DNA of 64,000 bases from positions 1-64,000 of the forward strand of contig CAZGEG010000018.1 in the NCBI GenBank assembly GCA_964524835.1, in the 5' to 3' direction. Both the position numbers and the translations under genes were made by a program. The notes beneath the pieces were generated by a model, which saw only the letters and a list, made by a program, of their open reading frames with translations, did not search any database and was not told the DNA's origin. The first letter of the stretch is position 1, and the number at the start of each line of letters is the position of its first letter. Below are positions 40,661 through 50,133 of this stretch, piece after piece. Source of the stretch: JACRCG01 sp964524835. Its GTDB lineage: Bacteria; Desulfobacterota; Desulfuromonadia; Geobacterales; Pseudopelobacteraceae.

Positions 40661-41761
40661 TCAGAACATAAAGCGCCGCATGCTGATATTCTGCAGCAGA
40701 CCTATACCGACCATGGAGGTGATCATGGAAGTGCCGCCGTAGGAAAAAAACGGCAGCGGCACACCTACCACCGGGAACATGCCGATAACCATCCCCATGT
40801 TGATAATGATATGCCAGAAGAGCATTGCGGTGACGCCCACCGCGAGCAGGCCTCCGAACCGGTCGTTGCAGCGACGGGCGATGTTGAGCCCCCACAGCAC
40901 CAGCGAAAGGTAGACGGCAATCAGCAGCAGACAGCCGATAAAGCCCCATTCCTCGGCAAATACGGAGAAGGCGAAATCGGTATGCTGCTCGGGAAGGAAG
41001 CGAAGCTGAGACTGGGTGCCTTTGACAAACCCCTTTCCGGTGAGGCCACCCGAGCCGACGGCAATTTTACTTTGGATGATGTGATAGCCGCTCCCGAGTC
41101 GCGAGCGTTCCGGGTTTAAAAAATCGAGGACACGGTTTTTCTGGTACGGTCGCAGCAGGTACGCCCAGCCGACCCAGGCCATCGGTATCGTGACACAGAC
41201 GAAAGTCACGATGGTCGACCAGCGTAAACCGACGTACATGACCATGGACAGGGCAATCAATATGACCAGGGTGGCCGTTCCCAGGTCCGGCTGCTTCATG
41301 ATCAGCGCTGCCGGGAGCGCGAGCAGGGCCAGGGGAATAAGCACCTCTTTGACGGTGAGACCGCCGGCCGACTGGTAATTGTTGAAGAACCGTGCGAACG
41401 TCGCAATGATAACAAGCTTCATGAGTTCTGACGGCTGAATATTGAAAAATCCGAGGTTCAGCCAGCGGGTAGCTCCCATCGACCGTCTGCCGACTAAGAG
41501 CACGGCAACCAGCAACAGCACCAGCATCACGTAGAACCAGTAGGAAAGGTCTTCAAGGATGTGGTAGTCAAGGCTGCATACGATCAGTGATATGATCATT
41601 CCCAGCAGCATCCAGTATAACTGTTTGATGTAGTAGGCCGTCCCGATAACCTTGTAAGGGGTCGTGGCGCTGTAGATATTCAAAATCCCGAGCAGGCAGA
41701 CCGTTAACACCAGCCCGGCCAGAACCCAGTCGATGTTGGTCAGGAGGCGACGATCAATCAT
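40661..41761 (-). CDS. rodA: Rod-shape determining glycosyltransferase RodA
   Basis: 366 residues of the SEDS family with about ten membrane helices. Conserved blocks are GATRWLNLGFFNIQPSELMKL, MKQPDLGTA (containing the conserved acidic residue), FLPEQHTDFAFSVFAEEWGF and VVGVPLPFFSYGGTSM. RodA polymerises glycan during cell elongation together with the transpeptidase MrdA. The start was placed where GGAG lies nine bases upstream; it overlaps the mrdA end. It is the last gene of the cell-shape operon. Confidence 0.93.
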   Translation of the reverse strand: MIDRRLLTNIDWVLAGLVLTVCLLGILNIYSATTPYKVIGTAYYIKQLYWMLLGMIISLIVCSLDYHILEDLSYWFYVMLVLLLVAVLLVGRRSMGATRWLNLGFFNIQPSELMKLVIIATFARFFNNYQSAGGLTVKEVLIPLALLALPAALIMKQPDLGTATLVILIALSMVMYVGLRWSTIVTFVCVTIPMAWVGWAYLLRPYQKNRVLDFLNPERSRLGSGYHIIQSKIAVGSGGLTGKGFVKGTQSQLRFLPEQHTDFAFSVFAEEWGFIGCLLLIAVYLSLVLWGLNIARRCNDRFGGLLAVGVTAMLFWHIIINMGMVIGMFPVVGVPLPFFSYGGTSMITSMVGIGLLQNISMRRFMF

Positions 41762-43676
41762 TGCTGGCATCTCCGTTGCTGCGGGGTTCATTCACGATAT
41801 TCTCTCCACCGCCTTCATTACTTTCTTCTTCATCATCTGTTGAAACGACCTCTTTCGAGCGGGGCGGCTTCTTGCCGTCGAAATACGCTCTCAGTATTCT
41901 GGCAGCTATGGGAGCGGCGGCGGCCCCCCCGTGTTCGCCATGTTCAATGACGACGGCAACTGCAATTTCAGGTTTTTCATACGGGGCAAACGCGACAAAC
42001 AACGCATGATCACGGAATTGGTAGGGGGTGCTCCTTTTGGTTTCGCGCAGCTTGACTACCTGTGAAGTTCCCGTTTTTCCAGCCACTTTAACATCATATA
42101 ACCTGGCTGCGGCACCGGTACCGCCAGGCTCGTTGACAACGGAAAGCATCCCCTGCTTGACAAGGCGGAACGATTCTTTGGGAAAAGAAGCTGTGCCGAT
42201 GATTTCGGTTTTGGTTTCCCTGAGCGTCTTGCCGTCGGCATCAACGATTCGTTTTACAAGGTGGGGGCGGTAAATCGTCCCGTCATTGGCAATCGTTGCA
42301 GTCATGGATGCCAGCTGAATCGGAGTCAGGACAACGGCCCCCTGCCCGATTGCGACCGAGAGTGTCTCGCCGTGAAACCACTTTTTGCCGAAACGCTTCA
42401 GCTTCCATTCGGCCGTCGGGATGAGCCCGCTCCGCTCGTTCAGAAGCTCGACACCGAGGGGCTCCCCCAGCCTGAAGGCACGGGCTGCGGCGGCTATTTT
42501 ATCCACTCCCAGCTTTTCACCCAGCTGGTAATAGAAAACGTCACACGATTCCCGCAGCGATTTGCGCAGATTCGTTGAGCCGTGTCCCTTTTTGTTCCAG
42601 CACTTGAATGTAGAAGTGCCAAGATCGTAACTGCCGCTGCAATTGACCGACGTTGAATCGTTGAGAATGTTCTCCTGCAGTCCTGCCAGGGCAGTAATCA
42701 TTTTGAACGTTGAACCGGGGGGGTACTGGCCGCTGAGCGCCTTGTTCTCGAGCGGGTGACGCTTGTCGTCCAGATACCCCTGCCAGATGTCAGCCGGCAG
42801 CTTCCCGCTGAAAAGAGAGGGATCAAAACCGGGATTGCTGACGAATGCCAGTATTTCGCCGTTGGTGACATCCATGGCAACCGCTGCACCGGCCTGATCG
42901 CCAAACGCCAGTTCGGCCTGTTTCTGGACCGCGGCGTCGATCGTCAGCACCACGCTGTTGCCGACTGTCGGGTGACTTTCGGAAATCGTCCTCAACACCC
43001 TTCCCCGCGCGTCAACTTCCAGCTGACGCCCGCCGTCGCTGCCATGAAGCTCTTTTTCAAGGGCTCGTTCAATTCCGTTTTTCCCGATGTAATCACCGGG
43101 GTTATAATCCTCGTACCCTTCCAGATCCAGCTCTTTTTCGGAGACTTCTCCGATGTACCCGAGCAGGTGGGCGGCAAGCTGTTTGCTGGAATATTCACGC
43201 ACCGGTTTCATCTCTATTTCGACGCCGGGCAACCGCATGCGGTTCTCTTCGACTATCTCGACGTGGTCACGGGTGATATTTGAAGCCAGCACGATCGGGT
43301 AGTAATTGGCCCTTCCCTTGTTTTTATTCCATCGTTCCGCCATCTCTGCCCGGTCAAGCCCCAACAGGCCGGAAAGGAGCGTGAGAAGCGCCTCTTTATC
43401 CGTAACCTCCTGCGGTATGACCGCAAGGCTGAACGAGGGGCGGTTACTGACCAGCACCGTGCCGGAGCGGTCCATAATAGCGCCGCGGGAAGCGGCCACC
43501 GGTACGAAGCGGAGCCGGTTGTTTTCCGACATGGCCTGGTAATCGTCGGCGTTCAGAATCTGCAGATGCCACAACCGTATCACGAGGAACAGGAATACGA
43601 CCCCGACCACAAATGAAAGCACCAGTATCCGCTGTTTTGACTCCAGCAGTTCCCGGACGAAGCGGCGCTCTTTCAT
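41754..43676 (-). CDS. mrdA: Penicillin-binding protein 2
   Basis: 640 residues. A single N-terminal anchor (~17-35) is followed by the class B PBP pedestal (RGAIMDRSGTVLVSNRP) and the transpeptidase domain with SXXK motif (PPGSTFKM), SXN-type motif in RESCDVFYYQLG and KTG in VAGKTGTSQ. It forms peptide crosslinks during elongation with RodA. The C-terminus extends ~40 residues past the domain in an acidic, Asn/Gly-rich tail (STDDEEESNEGGGENI), longer than in Escherichia coli. It overlaps rodA and mreD by a few bases. Confidence 0.94.
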   Translation of the reverse strand: MKERRFVRELLESKQRILVLSFVVGVVFLFLVIRLWHLQILNADDYQAMSENNRLRFVPVAASRGAIMDRSGTVLVSNRPSFSLAVIPQEVTDKEALLTLLSGLLGLDRAEMAERWNKNKGRANYYPIVLASNITRDHVEIVEENRMRLPGVEIEMKPVREYSSKQLAAHLLGYIGEVSEKELDLEGYEDYNPGDYIGKNGIERALEKELHGSDGGRQLEVDARGRVLRTISESHPTVGNSVVLTIDAAVQKQAELAFGDQAGAAVAMDVTNGEILAFVSNPGFDPSLFSGKLPADIWQGYLDDKRHPLENKALSGQYPPGSTFKMITALAGLQENILNDSTSVNCSGSYDLGTSTFKCWNKKGHGSTNLRKSLRESCDVFYYQLGEKLGVDKIAAAARAFRLGEPLGVELLNERSGLIPTAEWKLKRFGKKWFHGETLSVAIGQGAVVLTPIQLASMTATIANDGTIYRPHLVKRIVDADGKTLRETKTEIIGTASFPKESFRLVKQGMLSVVNEPGGTGAAARLYDVKVAGKTGTSQVVKLRETKRSTPYQFRDHALFVAFAPYEKPEIAVAVVIEHGEHGGAAAAPIAARILRAYFDGKKPPRSKEVVSTDDEEESNEGGGENIVNEPRSNGDASND

Positions 43677-44167
43677 GGTGATTCCATCTGGCAGTCAAAG
43701 CCGGGGAATGTAGAGACAACTGATGCTACAAACGCATTGACCAGGAGACGAGGAATTAAGTCTGAAAACATGGAATAGGCGATCCCGGGTGATTCGGTGA
43801 ACATGATGGTCAGGAGCAGGTTGAACGTAAAGCCTGCAAGCGTAACGCCAGCAACCGTCAGGACGAACAGGATGGCGCTGTCGGCATACAAACGGTCTGA
43901 CACGCTCTTGATGACGAGAAAAGAAATCAGGAAGGCGGCGGCATTAAGTCCAAGGTACAAGCCGCTAAAGACGTCGCCCAGCATGCCGAGCAGCCAGGCC
44001 AGGAGCGCCCCGGCCCTGAATGATCCGCGCAGAGCGATAAAAACCATGATGACCAGCAGCAGGTCAGGCTTGAAGGAGGGGCGTATGAAGACAGGGAGCA
44101 GTGACGCCTGGATGACGATTGACGCGAGGACGAGACCAGAAAACAGCAAAGCAGTGCGCCTACTCAT
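43673..44167 (-). CDS. mreD: Rod shape-determining protein MreD
   Basis: 164 residues with five predicted membrane helices, starting SRRTALLFSGLVLASIVIQASLLP, and the PDLLLVIMVFIALRGSFRAGALLAWLLGMLGDVFSG block typical of MreD. It overlaps mreC by eight bases and mrdA by four, so translation is coupled. MreD helps to place the elongation machinery. Confidence 0.9.
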   Translation of the reverse strand: MSRRTALLFSGLVLASIVIQASLLPVFIRPSFKPDLLLVIMVFIALRGSFRAGALLAWLLGMLGDVFSGLYLGLNAAAFLISFLVIKSVSDRLYADSAILFVLTVAGVTLAGFTFNLLLTIMFTESPGIAYSMFSDLIPRLLVNAFVASVVSTFPGFDCQMESP

Positions 44168-44981
44168 ACCCACCCCGCTGCACGACCAGAACCTCTTCGA
44201 GATGGGCGATGTTGACAACAGGGCGAATCGATACGGTCTGGAAGATGCCGTATTCCCCGCGCTTGACCATGGTGACTTCGCCGATCGGAACTCCTTTCAG
44301 GAAGACCCCGCCGATTCCCGACGTCATCACCGTATCGCCGACTTTCACATCTTCTTCTCGAGTCGTAAACTCGAGCGTGCAGAGCATCTCCCCTTTGCCC
44401 TTGACGACGCCCCGGGCACGGGACCGCTGGATAGTCGCAGCAATGCCGCTGGCGTGGTCCGTCAGTAAAAGCACTCGCGCAGTAGAGGCGGTGACCTTGA
44501 CGGTCTGTCCGACGACGCCGTCTGCGGCAACCACCGCCATCCCCTCGCGAATGCCGCTTGAGCTGCCGCGATTGATCACCAGTGTCCTGAACCATGAAGT
44601 AACGTCTTCACCGATTACGGTCGCTGTAACTGTCGGCGCTTTGACACTCGCTTTCATATCCAGCAGTCGCTCAAGCCGCTGGTTGGACAGAAGCGCTTCA
44701 TTCCCTTCCAGCACCCGCAGATTGAGCGCGCGGATGTCTTCACGCAGCGACATGTTTTCGCGACGGACGTCCACCAGCTGTATGTACCCGTCCCAGATGT
44801 CTTCAAGAAAACCGCCGGCACGGGAGACCGGCTGCAGAAGGGGTGACAGGGCGCCGAGAACCGCGCGTTCAATGACGTTAGCCTCCCGGTTGCGGGGAAC
44901 ATTCAGCGAAAAAAACAGCAGGGCTGCCAGGATGCCGACGCCGGTCAGGAGCGGGTAAATATGTTTTTTCAGAAAATCCAT
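44160..44981 (-). CDS. mreC: Cell shape-determining protein MreC
   Basis: 273 residues. A short N-terminal membrane helix (YPLLTGVGILAALLFFSLNV), a coiled coil (~65-100, VDVRRENMSLREDIRALNLRVLEGNEALLSNQRLERLLDM) and the periplasmic double-barrel MreC domain (SSSGIREGMAVVAADGVVGQTVKVTAS, with VMTSGIGGVFLKGVPIG) are visible. It scaffolds the elongasome with MreD and PBP2. mreB is not found next to it in this window, though it usually precedes mreC. Confidence 0.93.
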   Translation of the reverse strand: MDFLKKHIYPLLTGVGILAALLFFSLNVPRNREANVIERAVLGALSPLLQPVSRAGGFLEDIWDGYIQLVDVRRENMSLREDIRALNLRVLEGNEALLSNQRLERLLDMKASVKAPTVTATVIGEDVTSWFRTLVINRGSSSGIREGMAVVAADGVVGQTVKVTASTARVLLLTDHASGIAATIQRSRARGVVKGKGEMLCTLEFTTREEDVKVGDTVMTSGIGGVFLKGVPIGEVTMVKRGEYGIFQTVSIRPVVNIAHLEEVLVVQRGGYE

Positions 44982-44996
44982 TGAATCGATCCCGCT

Positions 44997-45899
44997 CTAC
45001 CCGTTTTGAAGTCCGCACAATTCGGCTTCATTGTAGACCCGCTGAAGATAATCCTTGTATGAAGAATTGGGGGTCGCTTCGATAACCTCTTTCATCTGCG
45101 GGCAACTGATGAAACCGCGGCGAAGCGCTATTTCTTCGAGACAGGCAATCTTCAGCCCCTGCCGTGATTCGATTGTTTCGATGAAGTTGCTGGCCTCCAG
45201 CAGGCTTTTATGCGTACCGGTGTCAAGCCAGGCGATGCCTCTTCCAAGGCGCTCAACCATCAGTTCGCCGCGCCGGAGATATTCAAGATTTATATCGGTT
45301 ATTTCCAGTTCCCCGCGAGGTGATGGTTTAATTGCCTTGGCCACAGCAACGATGTTTTCGTCATACAGGTACAGACCGGGCACAGCGAAATGCGATTTGG
45401 GGTGGAGCGGCTTTTCTTCGATGCTGAGAACGGTGCCGTTTGCATCGAAGGCGACAACACCGTAGCGTTCCGGGTCATTGACCTGATAGCCGAAAACCCG
45501 TGCGCCGGTCGTGAATTCAGATACGATCCTGTCCAGGTTCATTTTGCCGTAGAATATATTGTCGCCCAGAATCAGGCAGACCGGCTGGTTGTCTATGAAT
45601 TCTTCACCAACCAGAAATGCCTGGGCAATCCCTTTCGGTTCCGGTTGTACCTTGTATGATATCGTCACCCCCCAGCGGGATCCGTCACCCAGAAGCGCTT
45701 CAAAACGGGGAATGTCGTGCGGTGTTGAAATCAGCAGTATATCCTGTATCCCTGCCGTCATCAGCGTTGCCAGCGGATAATAGATCATCGGCTTGTCATA
45801 CACCGGCTGCAGCTGCTTGCTGGCGACCAGTGTCAAGGGGAAGAGACGGCTGCCGGCTCCCCCTGCCAGTACTATTCCTTTTTTTATGCCGTGTGACAT
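44997..45899 (-). CDS. Glucose-1-phosphate thymidylyltransferase
   Basis: 300 residues. The nucleotidyltransferase motif KGIVLAGGAGSRLFPLTLVASKQLQPVYDKPMIYYP is present, followed by the EPKGIAQAFLVGE, LILGDNIFYG and YGVVAFD regions of RmlA/RfbA and the late GRGIAWLDTGTH segment. It makes dTDP-glucose from glucose-1-phosphate and dTTP, the first step toward dTDP-rhamnose or related sugars for the envelope. Start after GAGGTG. The other rml genes are not in the window. Confidence 0.92.
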   Translation of the reverse strand: MSHGIKKGIVLAGGAGSRLFPLTLVASKQLQPVYDKPMIYYPLATLMTAGIQDILLISTPHDIPRFEALLGDGSRWGVTISYKVQPEPKGIAQAFLVGEEFIDNQPVCLILGDNIFYGKMNLDRIVSEFTTGARVFGYQVNDPERYGVVAFDANGTVLSIEEKPLHPKSHFAVPGLYLYDENIVAVAKAIKPSPRGELEITDINLEYLRRGELMVERLGRGIAWLDTGTHKSLLEASNFIETIESRQGLKIACLEEIALRRGFISCPQMKEVIEATPNSSYKDYLQRVYNEAELCGLQNG

Positions 45900-45957
45900 A
45901 ACGAACACCTCACATCATTTTTGTAACTGTTTAGGTAGCATGTTACCTGGAGTGGTG

Positions 45958-46515
45958 TCAAATCTGATTGAGTTTCACCATGAGCTCCACCGCAGAGAGA
46001 ACATCATCACAGACGGTCGTTTGCGCTCCAACTTTCAGTTCCTCCCCGGCCCCGTATCCGGTCCGGACCAGAATGGTCCGGCACCCGGCAGCAAGTCCCG
46101 CTTCAATGTCTGCCAACTTGTCACCGATCATGGTTGAATTTTCCAGATCGATGTCATTGCGCCGGGCGGCGTCCTGCAACATTCCAGGCAACGGTTTCCG
46201 GCAATTGCACGGAAGAGCATAGCTGCCCCGGCCGGCGGGGTGGTGCGGGCAGTAGAGCCAGGTGTCCACATGGGCACCGTGCCGGGCCAGTTCACGGTCG
46301 ATGTGGCGGTGCAGGTTTTCCACATCTCCTTCCGTGTAATATCCCCGGGCAACACCGGACTGGTTGGTGACGACCACGACCAGTATGCCGGCCCGGTTGA
46401 GCATCCGGATCGCTTCCGCGGCTCCCGGAATGAATTCGAAATCCGCAGCCTGGTACAGGTACTCTTTTTCAATGTTGATGGTGCCATCCCGGTCCAGAAA
46501 TACCGCCCGCTTCAT
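45958..46515 (-). CDS. gmhB: D-glycero-beta-D-manno-heptose-1,7-bisphosphate 7-phosphatase
   Basis: 185 residues of the HAD/GmhB family: catalytic FLDRDGTIN, VVTNQSGVARG, the zinc loop (CPHHP, then CNCRKPLPG) and the MIGDKLADIEAG motif. It removes the 7-phosphate of heptose bisphosphate on the way to ADP-heptose for lipopolysaccharide. GGAGGGATTG precedes the ATG. It is the first gene of this minus-strand run. Confidence 0.92.
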   Translation of the reverse strand: MKRAVFLDRDGTINIEKEYLYQAADFEFIPGAAEAIRMLNRAGILVVVVTNQSGVARGYYTEGDVENLHRHIDRELARHGAHVDTWLYCPHHPAGRGSYALPCNCRKPLPGMLQDAARRNDIDLENSTMIGDKLADIEAGLAAGCRTILVRTGYGAGEELKVGAQTTVCDDVLSAVELMVKLNQI

Positions 46516-46586
46516 CAATCCCTCCACAACAAATGTTTCATGATATTTAACCTGCTGATTTAGTGGACAATTCATTCAGAGAAGCA

Positions 46587-46616
46587 TTGACAACACGGCA
46601 CAGATGCTACTATAAC
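46587..46616 (+). promoter_or_regulatory. Sigma-70 promoter of the DAHP synthase gene
   Basis: Perfect -35 TTGACA, 18-bp spacer, -10 TATAAC. A small hairpin (CCCGA TAA TCGGG) follows at ~46627-46639 inside the leader. Confidence 0.7.
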
Positions 46617-46725
46617 ACCTAATTATCCCGATAATCGGGAAGAGCACGCATGACGTAGTTTTATGCCGCCATGCCTGGAAGAAAACTGTTACCATGCCAA
46701 TCATATAAAAAGGGAGATCAGTTCC

Positions 46726-47778
46726 GTGATCAAGACCAATAATCTCAAAATTACCGGTATCACTCCAATAATCGCGCCGGCCGATCTGCGCCAGGTTTTC
46801 CCGCTGTCGGAAAAGGACCGTGCTTTTGTCAGCAGAAGCAGGGAACAGATAAAAGAGATCATCCAGCGCCGGGACAAGCGGCTGATGGTGGTTGTCGGCC
46901 CCTGCTCGATTCACGACACTGAAGCGGCCCTCGAATATGCCGGGAGATTGGCAGAGCTATCGCGTAAAGTTGACGACCAGCTGCTGCTGATCATGCGGGT
47001 TTACTTTGAAAAGCCACGAACCACCGTCGGATGGAAGGGGCTGATCAACGACCCTGACATGAACGGTACCCACCTTATTTCCAAGGGACTCGGCATCGCC
47101 CGCGGCCTGCTCAGCCGCATGACAGCACTTGAGGTGCCGGTTGCGAATGAAATGCTTGATCCGATTACTCCGGAATATGTGGCCGATCTTATCAGCTGGG
47201 GTGCCATCGGTGCCCGTACTACCGAGTCACAGACCCATCGTGAGATGTCCAGCGGCCTCTCCTTCCCGGTCGGCTTCAAGAACGGCACCGACGGCAACCT
47301 GCAGATCGCCATTGATGCGATGAAAGCGGCACAACACCAGCACAGCTTCTTAGGTATCAACCGCGAGGGGCGGACTTCCATCATCCAGACCAGCGGCAAC
47401 CCGGATGTGCATATCGTGCTGCGGGGCGGGTCGAAAAAAGTCAACTACCACCCGGAGGATATTGCCCATACCGAAGGTCAACTGGGTAAAAACGGCCTGC
47501 TGCCGACCATAATGGTCGACTGCAGCCACGGGAATTCAAACAAGGACTACCAGAAGCAACCCGAAGTTCTGGAATGCGTTGTCGATCAAATACTGGCCGG
47601 AAACAGCTCCATCTCCGGGGTCATGATAGAAAGCAACCTGGAAGCGGGCAGCCAGAAAATTCCTGCCGACATCAGCCAGCTGAAATACGGTGTGTCAATA
47701 ACCGATGCCTGTATCGATTGGGCTGCAACGGAAAAAATCCTGGTCAATGCTCACAGCAGGTTGAAGCAAAGGAAATAG
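46726..47778 (+). CDS. aroG: 3-Deoxy-7-phosphoheptulonate synthase (AroAI type)
   Basis: 350 residues from a GTG start preceded by AGGGAG. This is class I DAHP synthase: MVVVGPCSIHDTEAA, YFEKPRTTVGWKGLINDP, WGAIGARTTESQTHREM, RGGSKKVNYHPEDI and MVDCSHGNSNK. It condenses phosphoenolpyruvate with erythrose-4-phosphate at the start of the shikimate pathway. The length fits AroG/AroF/AroH-type enzymes, whose feedback site is built into the barrel, so it is probably inhibited by an aromatic amino acid; which one cannot be told. It is a single-gene unit. Confidence 0.93.
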   Translation: MIKTNNLKITGITPIIAPADLRQVFPLSEKDRAFVSRSREQIKEIIQRRDKRLMVVVGPCSIHDTEAALEYAGRLAELSRKVDDQLLLIMRVYFEKPRTTVGWKGLINDPDMNGTHLISKGLGIARGLLSRMTALEVPVANEMLDPITPEYVADLISWGAIGARTTESQTHREMSSGLSFPVGFKNGTDGNLQIAIDAMKAAQHQHSFLGINREGRTSIIQTSGNPDVHIVLRGGSKKVNYHPEDIAHTEGQLGKNGLLPTIMVDCSHGNSNKDYQKQPEVLECVVDQILAGNSSISGVMIESNLEAGSQKIPADISQLKYGVSITDACIDWAATEKILVNAHSRLKQRK

Positions 47779-47789
47779 CAACGATGTAG

Positions 47790-47812
47790 TGGGGCGGACT
47801 CGATCCGTCCCA
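47790..47812. terminator. Hairpin between converging aroG and sppA
   Basis: TGGGGCGGA and TCCGTCCCA, a nine-base stem with one G-U pair and a five-base loop. There is no long T-run, so the termination strength is unsure. Confidence 0.5.
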
Positions 47813-47820
47813 CCCACCAC

Positions 47821-48708
47821 TCACTCGGCTTCGTACATCATCCTCATGCCGCCCGCAGCACGGCCAAGCGGGCCGCTGAACGTCCCTTCAGCCCCTTCGA
47901 CCAGCAGGTCCAGGTAATTCACCTTCTTTTTCGGCGGGAGCAGCAGTTCCGGGTCACCTGCAATGCCGGCAAGCCTCCCCGCCTCTTCTATAGCATCCTG
48001 CAGGGTCCCCAGGCGATCCACCAGTTTATGCTCCCTGGCCTGCTCACCGGACAGTATCCTCCCGTCCGCTATCTTGCGTACATCTTCGACCGGCAACTTG
48101 CGGCCTTCTGCAACAGCCCTGACGAACTGCTGATGGGTGTTGTCGATGACCGACTGCAGCATGGCTCGATCTTCTGCAGAAAACTGGCGTACCGGAGATC
48201 CGGAATCCTTATATTTGCCGGTTTTCAGCGTGTAGGACTTGATCCCGATTTTATCCATCAATGATTCGATGTTGGACAGCTTGAGAATGACTCCGATGCT
48301 GGCCGTAATGGTGCCGGGGTTTGCGTAAATCATGGTCGCCGGTGCCGAGATATAATATCCGCCGGAAGCGGCAAGACTCCCCATGGAGACGATGATCTTC
48401 TTCCTGGCGGCAAACTTCTTGACCTCGGCGTATATTTCCTGTGACGGAGCAACTATGCCGCCGGGAGAGTCAACACGCAGCACTACGGCTTTGACGGATT
48501 CCTGCTTGAGGAAGTATCTCAACTGCCTGACCGTTTCCTTCGAGTCGAAAATCATCCCCTTCACCTCGATCAGGCCGACCCCCTCCCTGCTTATCAGCTG
48601 GCTGTTTTCGGAGCCGATTATTGTCGCCGCAATTTTTACCGAAAGTGCAAACAGAATCGCAACCGATAGCAGCACGGCCGCTAAGATCATGGCAGTTTTT
48701 TTTGACAT
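47821..48708 (-). CDS. sppA: Signal peptide peptidase SppA (short form)
   Basis: 295 residues. An N-terminal membrane anchor (MILAAVLLSVAILFALSVKIAATII) precedes a ClpP-like fold with VVLRVDSPGGIVAPSQEIYAEV, the catalytic Ser in SMGSLAASGGYYIS and the general-base Lys in LKTGKYKDSGSPVR. It degrades remnant signal peptides in the membrane after secretion. This is the single-domain ~300-residue version common outside enterobacteria. AAGGTG precedes the ATG. Confidence 0.92.
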   Translation of the reverse strand: MSKKTAMILAAVLLSVAILFALSVKIAATIIGSENSQLISREGVGLIEVKGMIFDSKETVRQLRYFLKQESVKAVVLRVDSPGGIVAPSQEIYAEVKKFAARKKIIVSMGSLAASGGYYISAPATMIYANPGTITASIGVILKLSNIESLMDKIGIKSYTLKTGKYKDSGSPVRQFSAEDRAMLQSVIDNTHQQFVRAVAEGRKLPVEDVRKIADGRILSGEQAREHKLVDRLGTLQDAIEEAGRLAGIAGDPELLLPPKKKVNYLDLLVEGAEGTFSGPLGRAAGGMRMMYEAE

Positions 48709-48770
48709 TTGCTGGCACCTTGTGAAGATTTTGATTTTAATGAAGGAAACACATCTGCTACAGTCATGAT

Positions 48771-49241
48771 ATGAAAGTTCTCGTCATTTCGGATACCCAC
48801 GGCAGCTCCAGCCGTGCCTTTAAAGCCCACACCCTTTCCGGTCCGGTTGATGCAGTAATACATCTGGGAGACGGTACTGCCGATGCGGAACTGCTGCGCG
48901 AAGCCCTGGATGTTCCGGTTATTGCTGTTGCCGGCAACTGTGACTCCGGTTCAAAAGCTCCGCGTGAACAAGTATGGGAGTGCGAAGGAAAGCGGATTCT
49001 ACTGACCCACGGCGATGCGTATCAGGTCAAGTCGGGACTTGCACGGTTGCGGCAGAGAGCGGAGGAGGTCGGGGTTGACGCGGTTCTGTTCGGTCATACT
49101 CACCAGGGGGTGCTGGAAGATCATGCGGGGCTGTTGCTGGTAAACCCCGGTACACTCTCAAATGCCTGCCAACACTGCAGTTATGCCGTACTGAACATTA
49201 CGCCGGAGGGGATAACATTCCGGCTTTACGACATCGATTAG
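48771..49241 (+). CDS. YfcE/MJ0936-family metallophosphoesterase
   Basis: 156 residues with all five metallophosphoesterase blocks: ISDTHGSS, VIHLGDGTAD, VAGNCDSG, LLTHGDAYQ and LFGHTHQGV. These small enzymes hydrolyse phosphodiesters, in vitro often bis-pNPP, with Mn or Fe, and the natural substrate is unclear. The start has a poor ribosome-binding site. It diverges from sppA. Confidence 0.9.
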   Translation: MKVLVISDTHGSSSRAFKAHTLSGPVDAVIHLGDGTADAELLREALDVPVIAVAGNCDSGSKAPREQVWECEGKRILLTHGDAYQVKSGLARLRQRAEEVGVDAVLFGHTHQGVLEDHAGLLLVNPGTLSNACQHCSYAVLNITPEGITFRLYDID

Positions 49242-49314
49242 TGCGCTGGAAGCTGTTTTTATTTATCGTGCAGCAGATATTGACTTCGCAAACACACGGT
49301 TCCTGCTTGCCAGG

Positions 49315-50118
49315 CTAAACGTCGCCTTCCCTGTTGAGTGCCTCCCGCCCCTTGTGGACAGCTTTCTCCAGTCTGCGCCGTCTCGGCCAGGTGACCACAA
49401 AGTCAATCGGTCCCGAAAGGACATAGAGGAGCAGTACGGTAAATGTCATGACCACCGGCTCAGCAGCCACCACGATCAGCAGTACCACCGCAAGCAGTAA
49501 GAATCCGAACGGCTGCCGTTTTATAAAGGCGGGGTCTTTAAACGAATAGTACCTGAAGTTTGACACCATCAGGAATGCCAGCAGATAGATCAATCCCAGT
49601 ATGGCAAGCTTCTTGAAGGAACTCGGCCAGCCGAAATGATAAAACAGCAGCACCGTTGAAGCGACCATACTCGCCGCCGCCGGCGTGGGGAGACCGACAA
49701 AACGTTTGCTTTCGACGGTATCGACCTGTACGTTGAAGCGGGCCAGCCGGAGAGCACCACAGACAAGAAACAGGAATGCCGCCACCCAGCCGAGCCTGCC
49801 GAATGGCCTGAGTGCCCAGGCATACATCAGCAGCGCGGGAGTAACTCCGAAGGCCACCAGATCGGCGAGGGAGTCGAACTCGACACCGAACTTGCTGGTG
49901 GTTCCGGTCATGCGGGCTACCTTGCCGTCAAGTCCGTCACATACCGCAGAAATAAAGATCCAGATCGCTGCCGTACTGTAGTTGCCGTTCAACGACGAGA
50001 CGATGCTGTAGAAACCTGCAAACAGACTCGCGGCAGTCACCAGATTGGGCAGGATGTAGATACCCCGTCTCATGCTCTCTCTTGTTCCCGTCACCGGTGC
50101 AGCTGATTCCTCACTCAT
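49315..50118 (-). CDS. pssA: CDP-diacylglycerol-serine O-phosphatidyltransferase
   Basis: 267 residues with about seven membrane helices. The CDP-alcohol phosphotransferase signature is present as DGLDGKVARMTG...FGVEFDSLADLVAFG. It makes phosphatidylserine from CDP-diacylglycerol and serine. The psd gene lies 15 bp upstream in the same operon, so both steps to phosphatidylethanolamine are encoded together. A basic C-terminal tail (WPRRRRLEKAVHKGREALNRE) may bind the membrane. Confidence 0.93.
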   Translation of the reverse strand: MSEESAAPVTGTRESMRRGIYILPNLVTAASLFAGFYSIVSSLNGNYSTAAIWIFISAVCDGLDGKVARMTGTTSKFGVEFDSLADLVAFGVTPALLMYAWALRPFGRLGWVAAFLFLVCGALRLARFNVQVDTVESKRFVGLPTPAAASMVASTVLLFYHFGWPSSFKKLAILGLIYLLAFLMVSNFRYYSFKDPAFIKRQPFGFLLLAVVLLIVVAAEPVVMTFTVLLLYVLSGPIDFVVTWPRRRRLEKAVHKGREALNREGDV

Positions 50119-50133
50119 GATAACGATCCTTGG

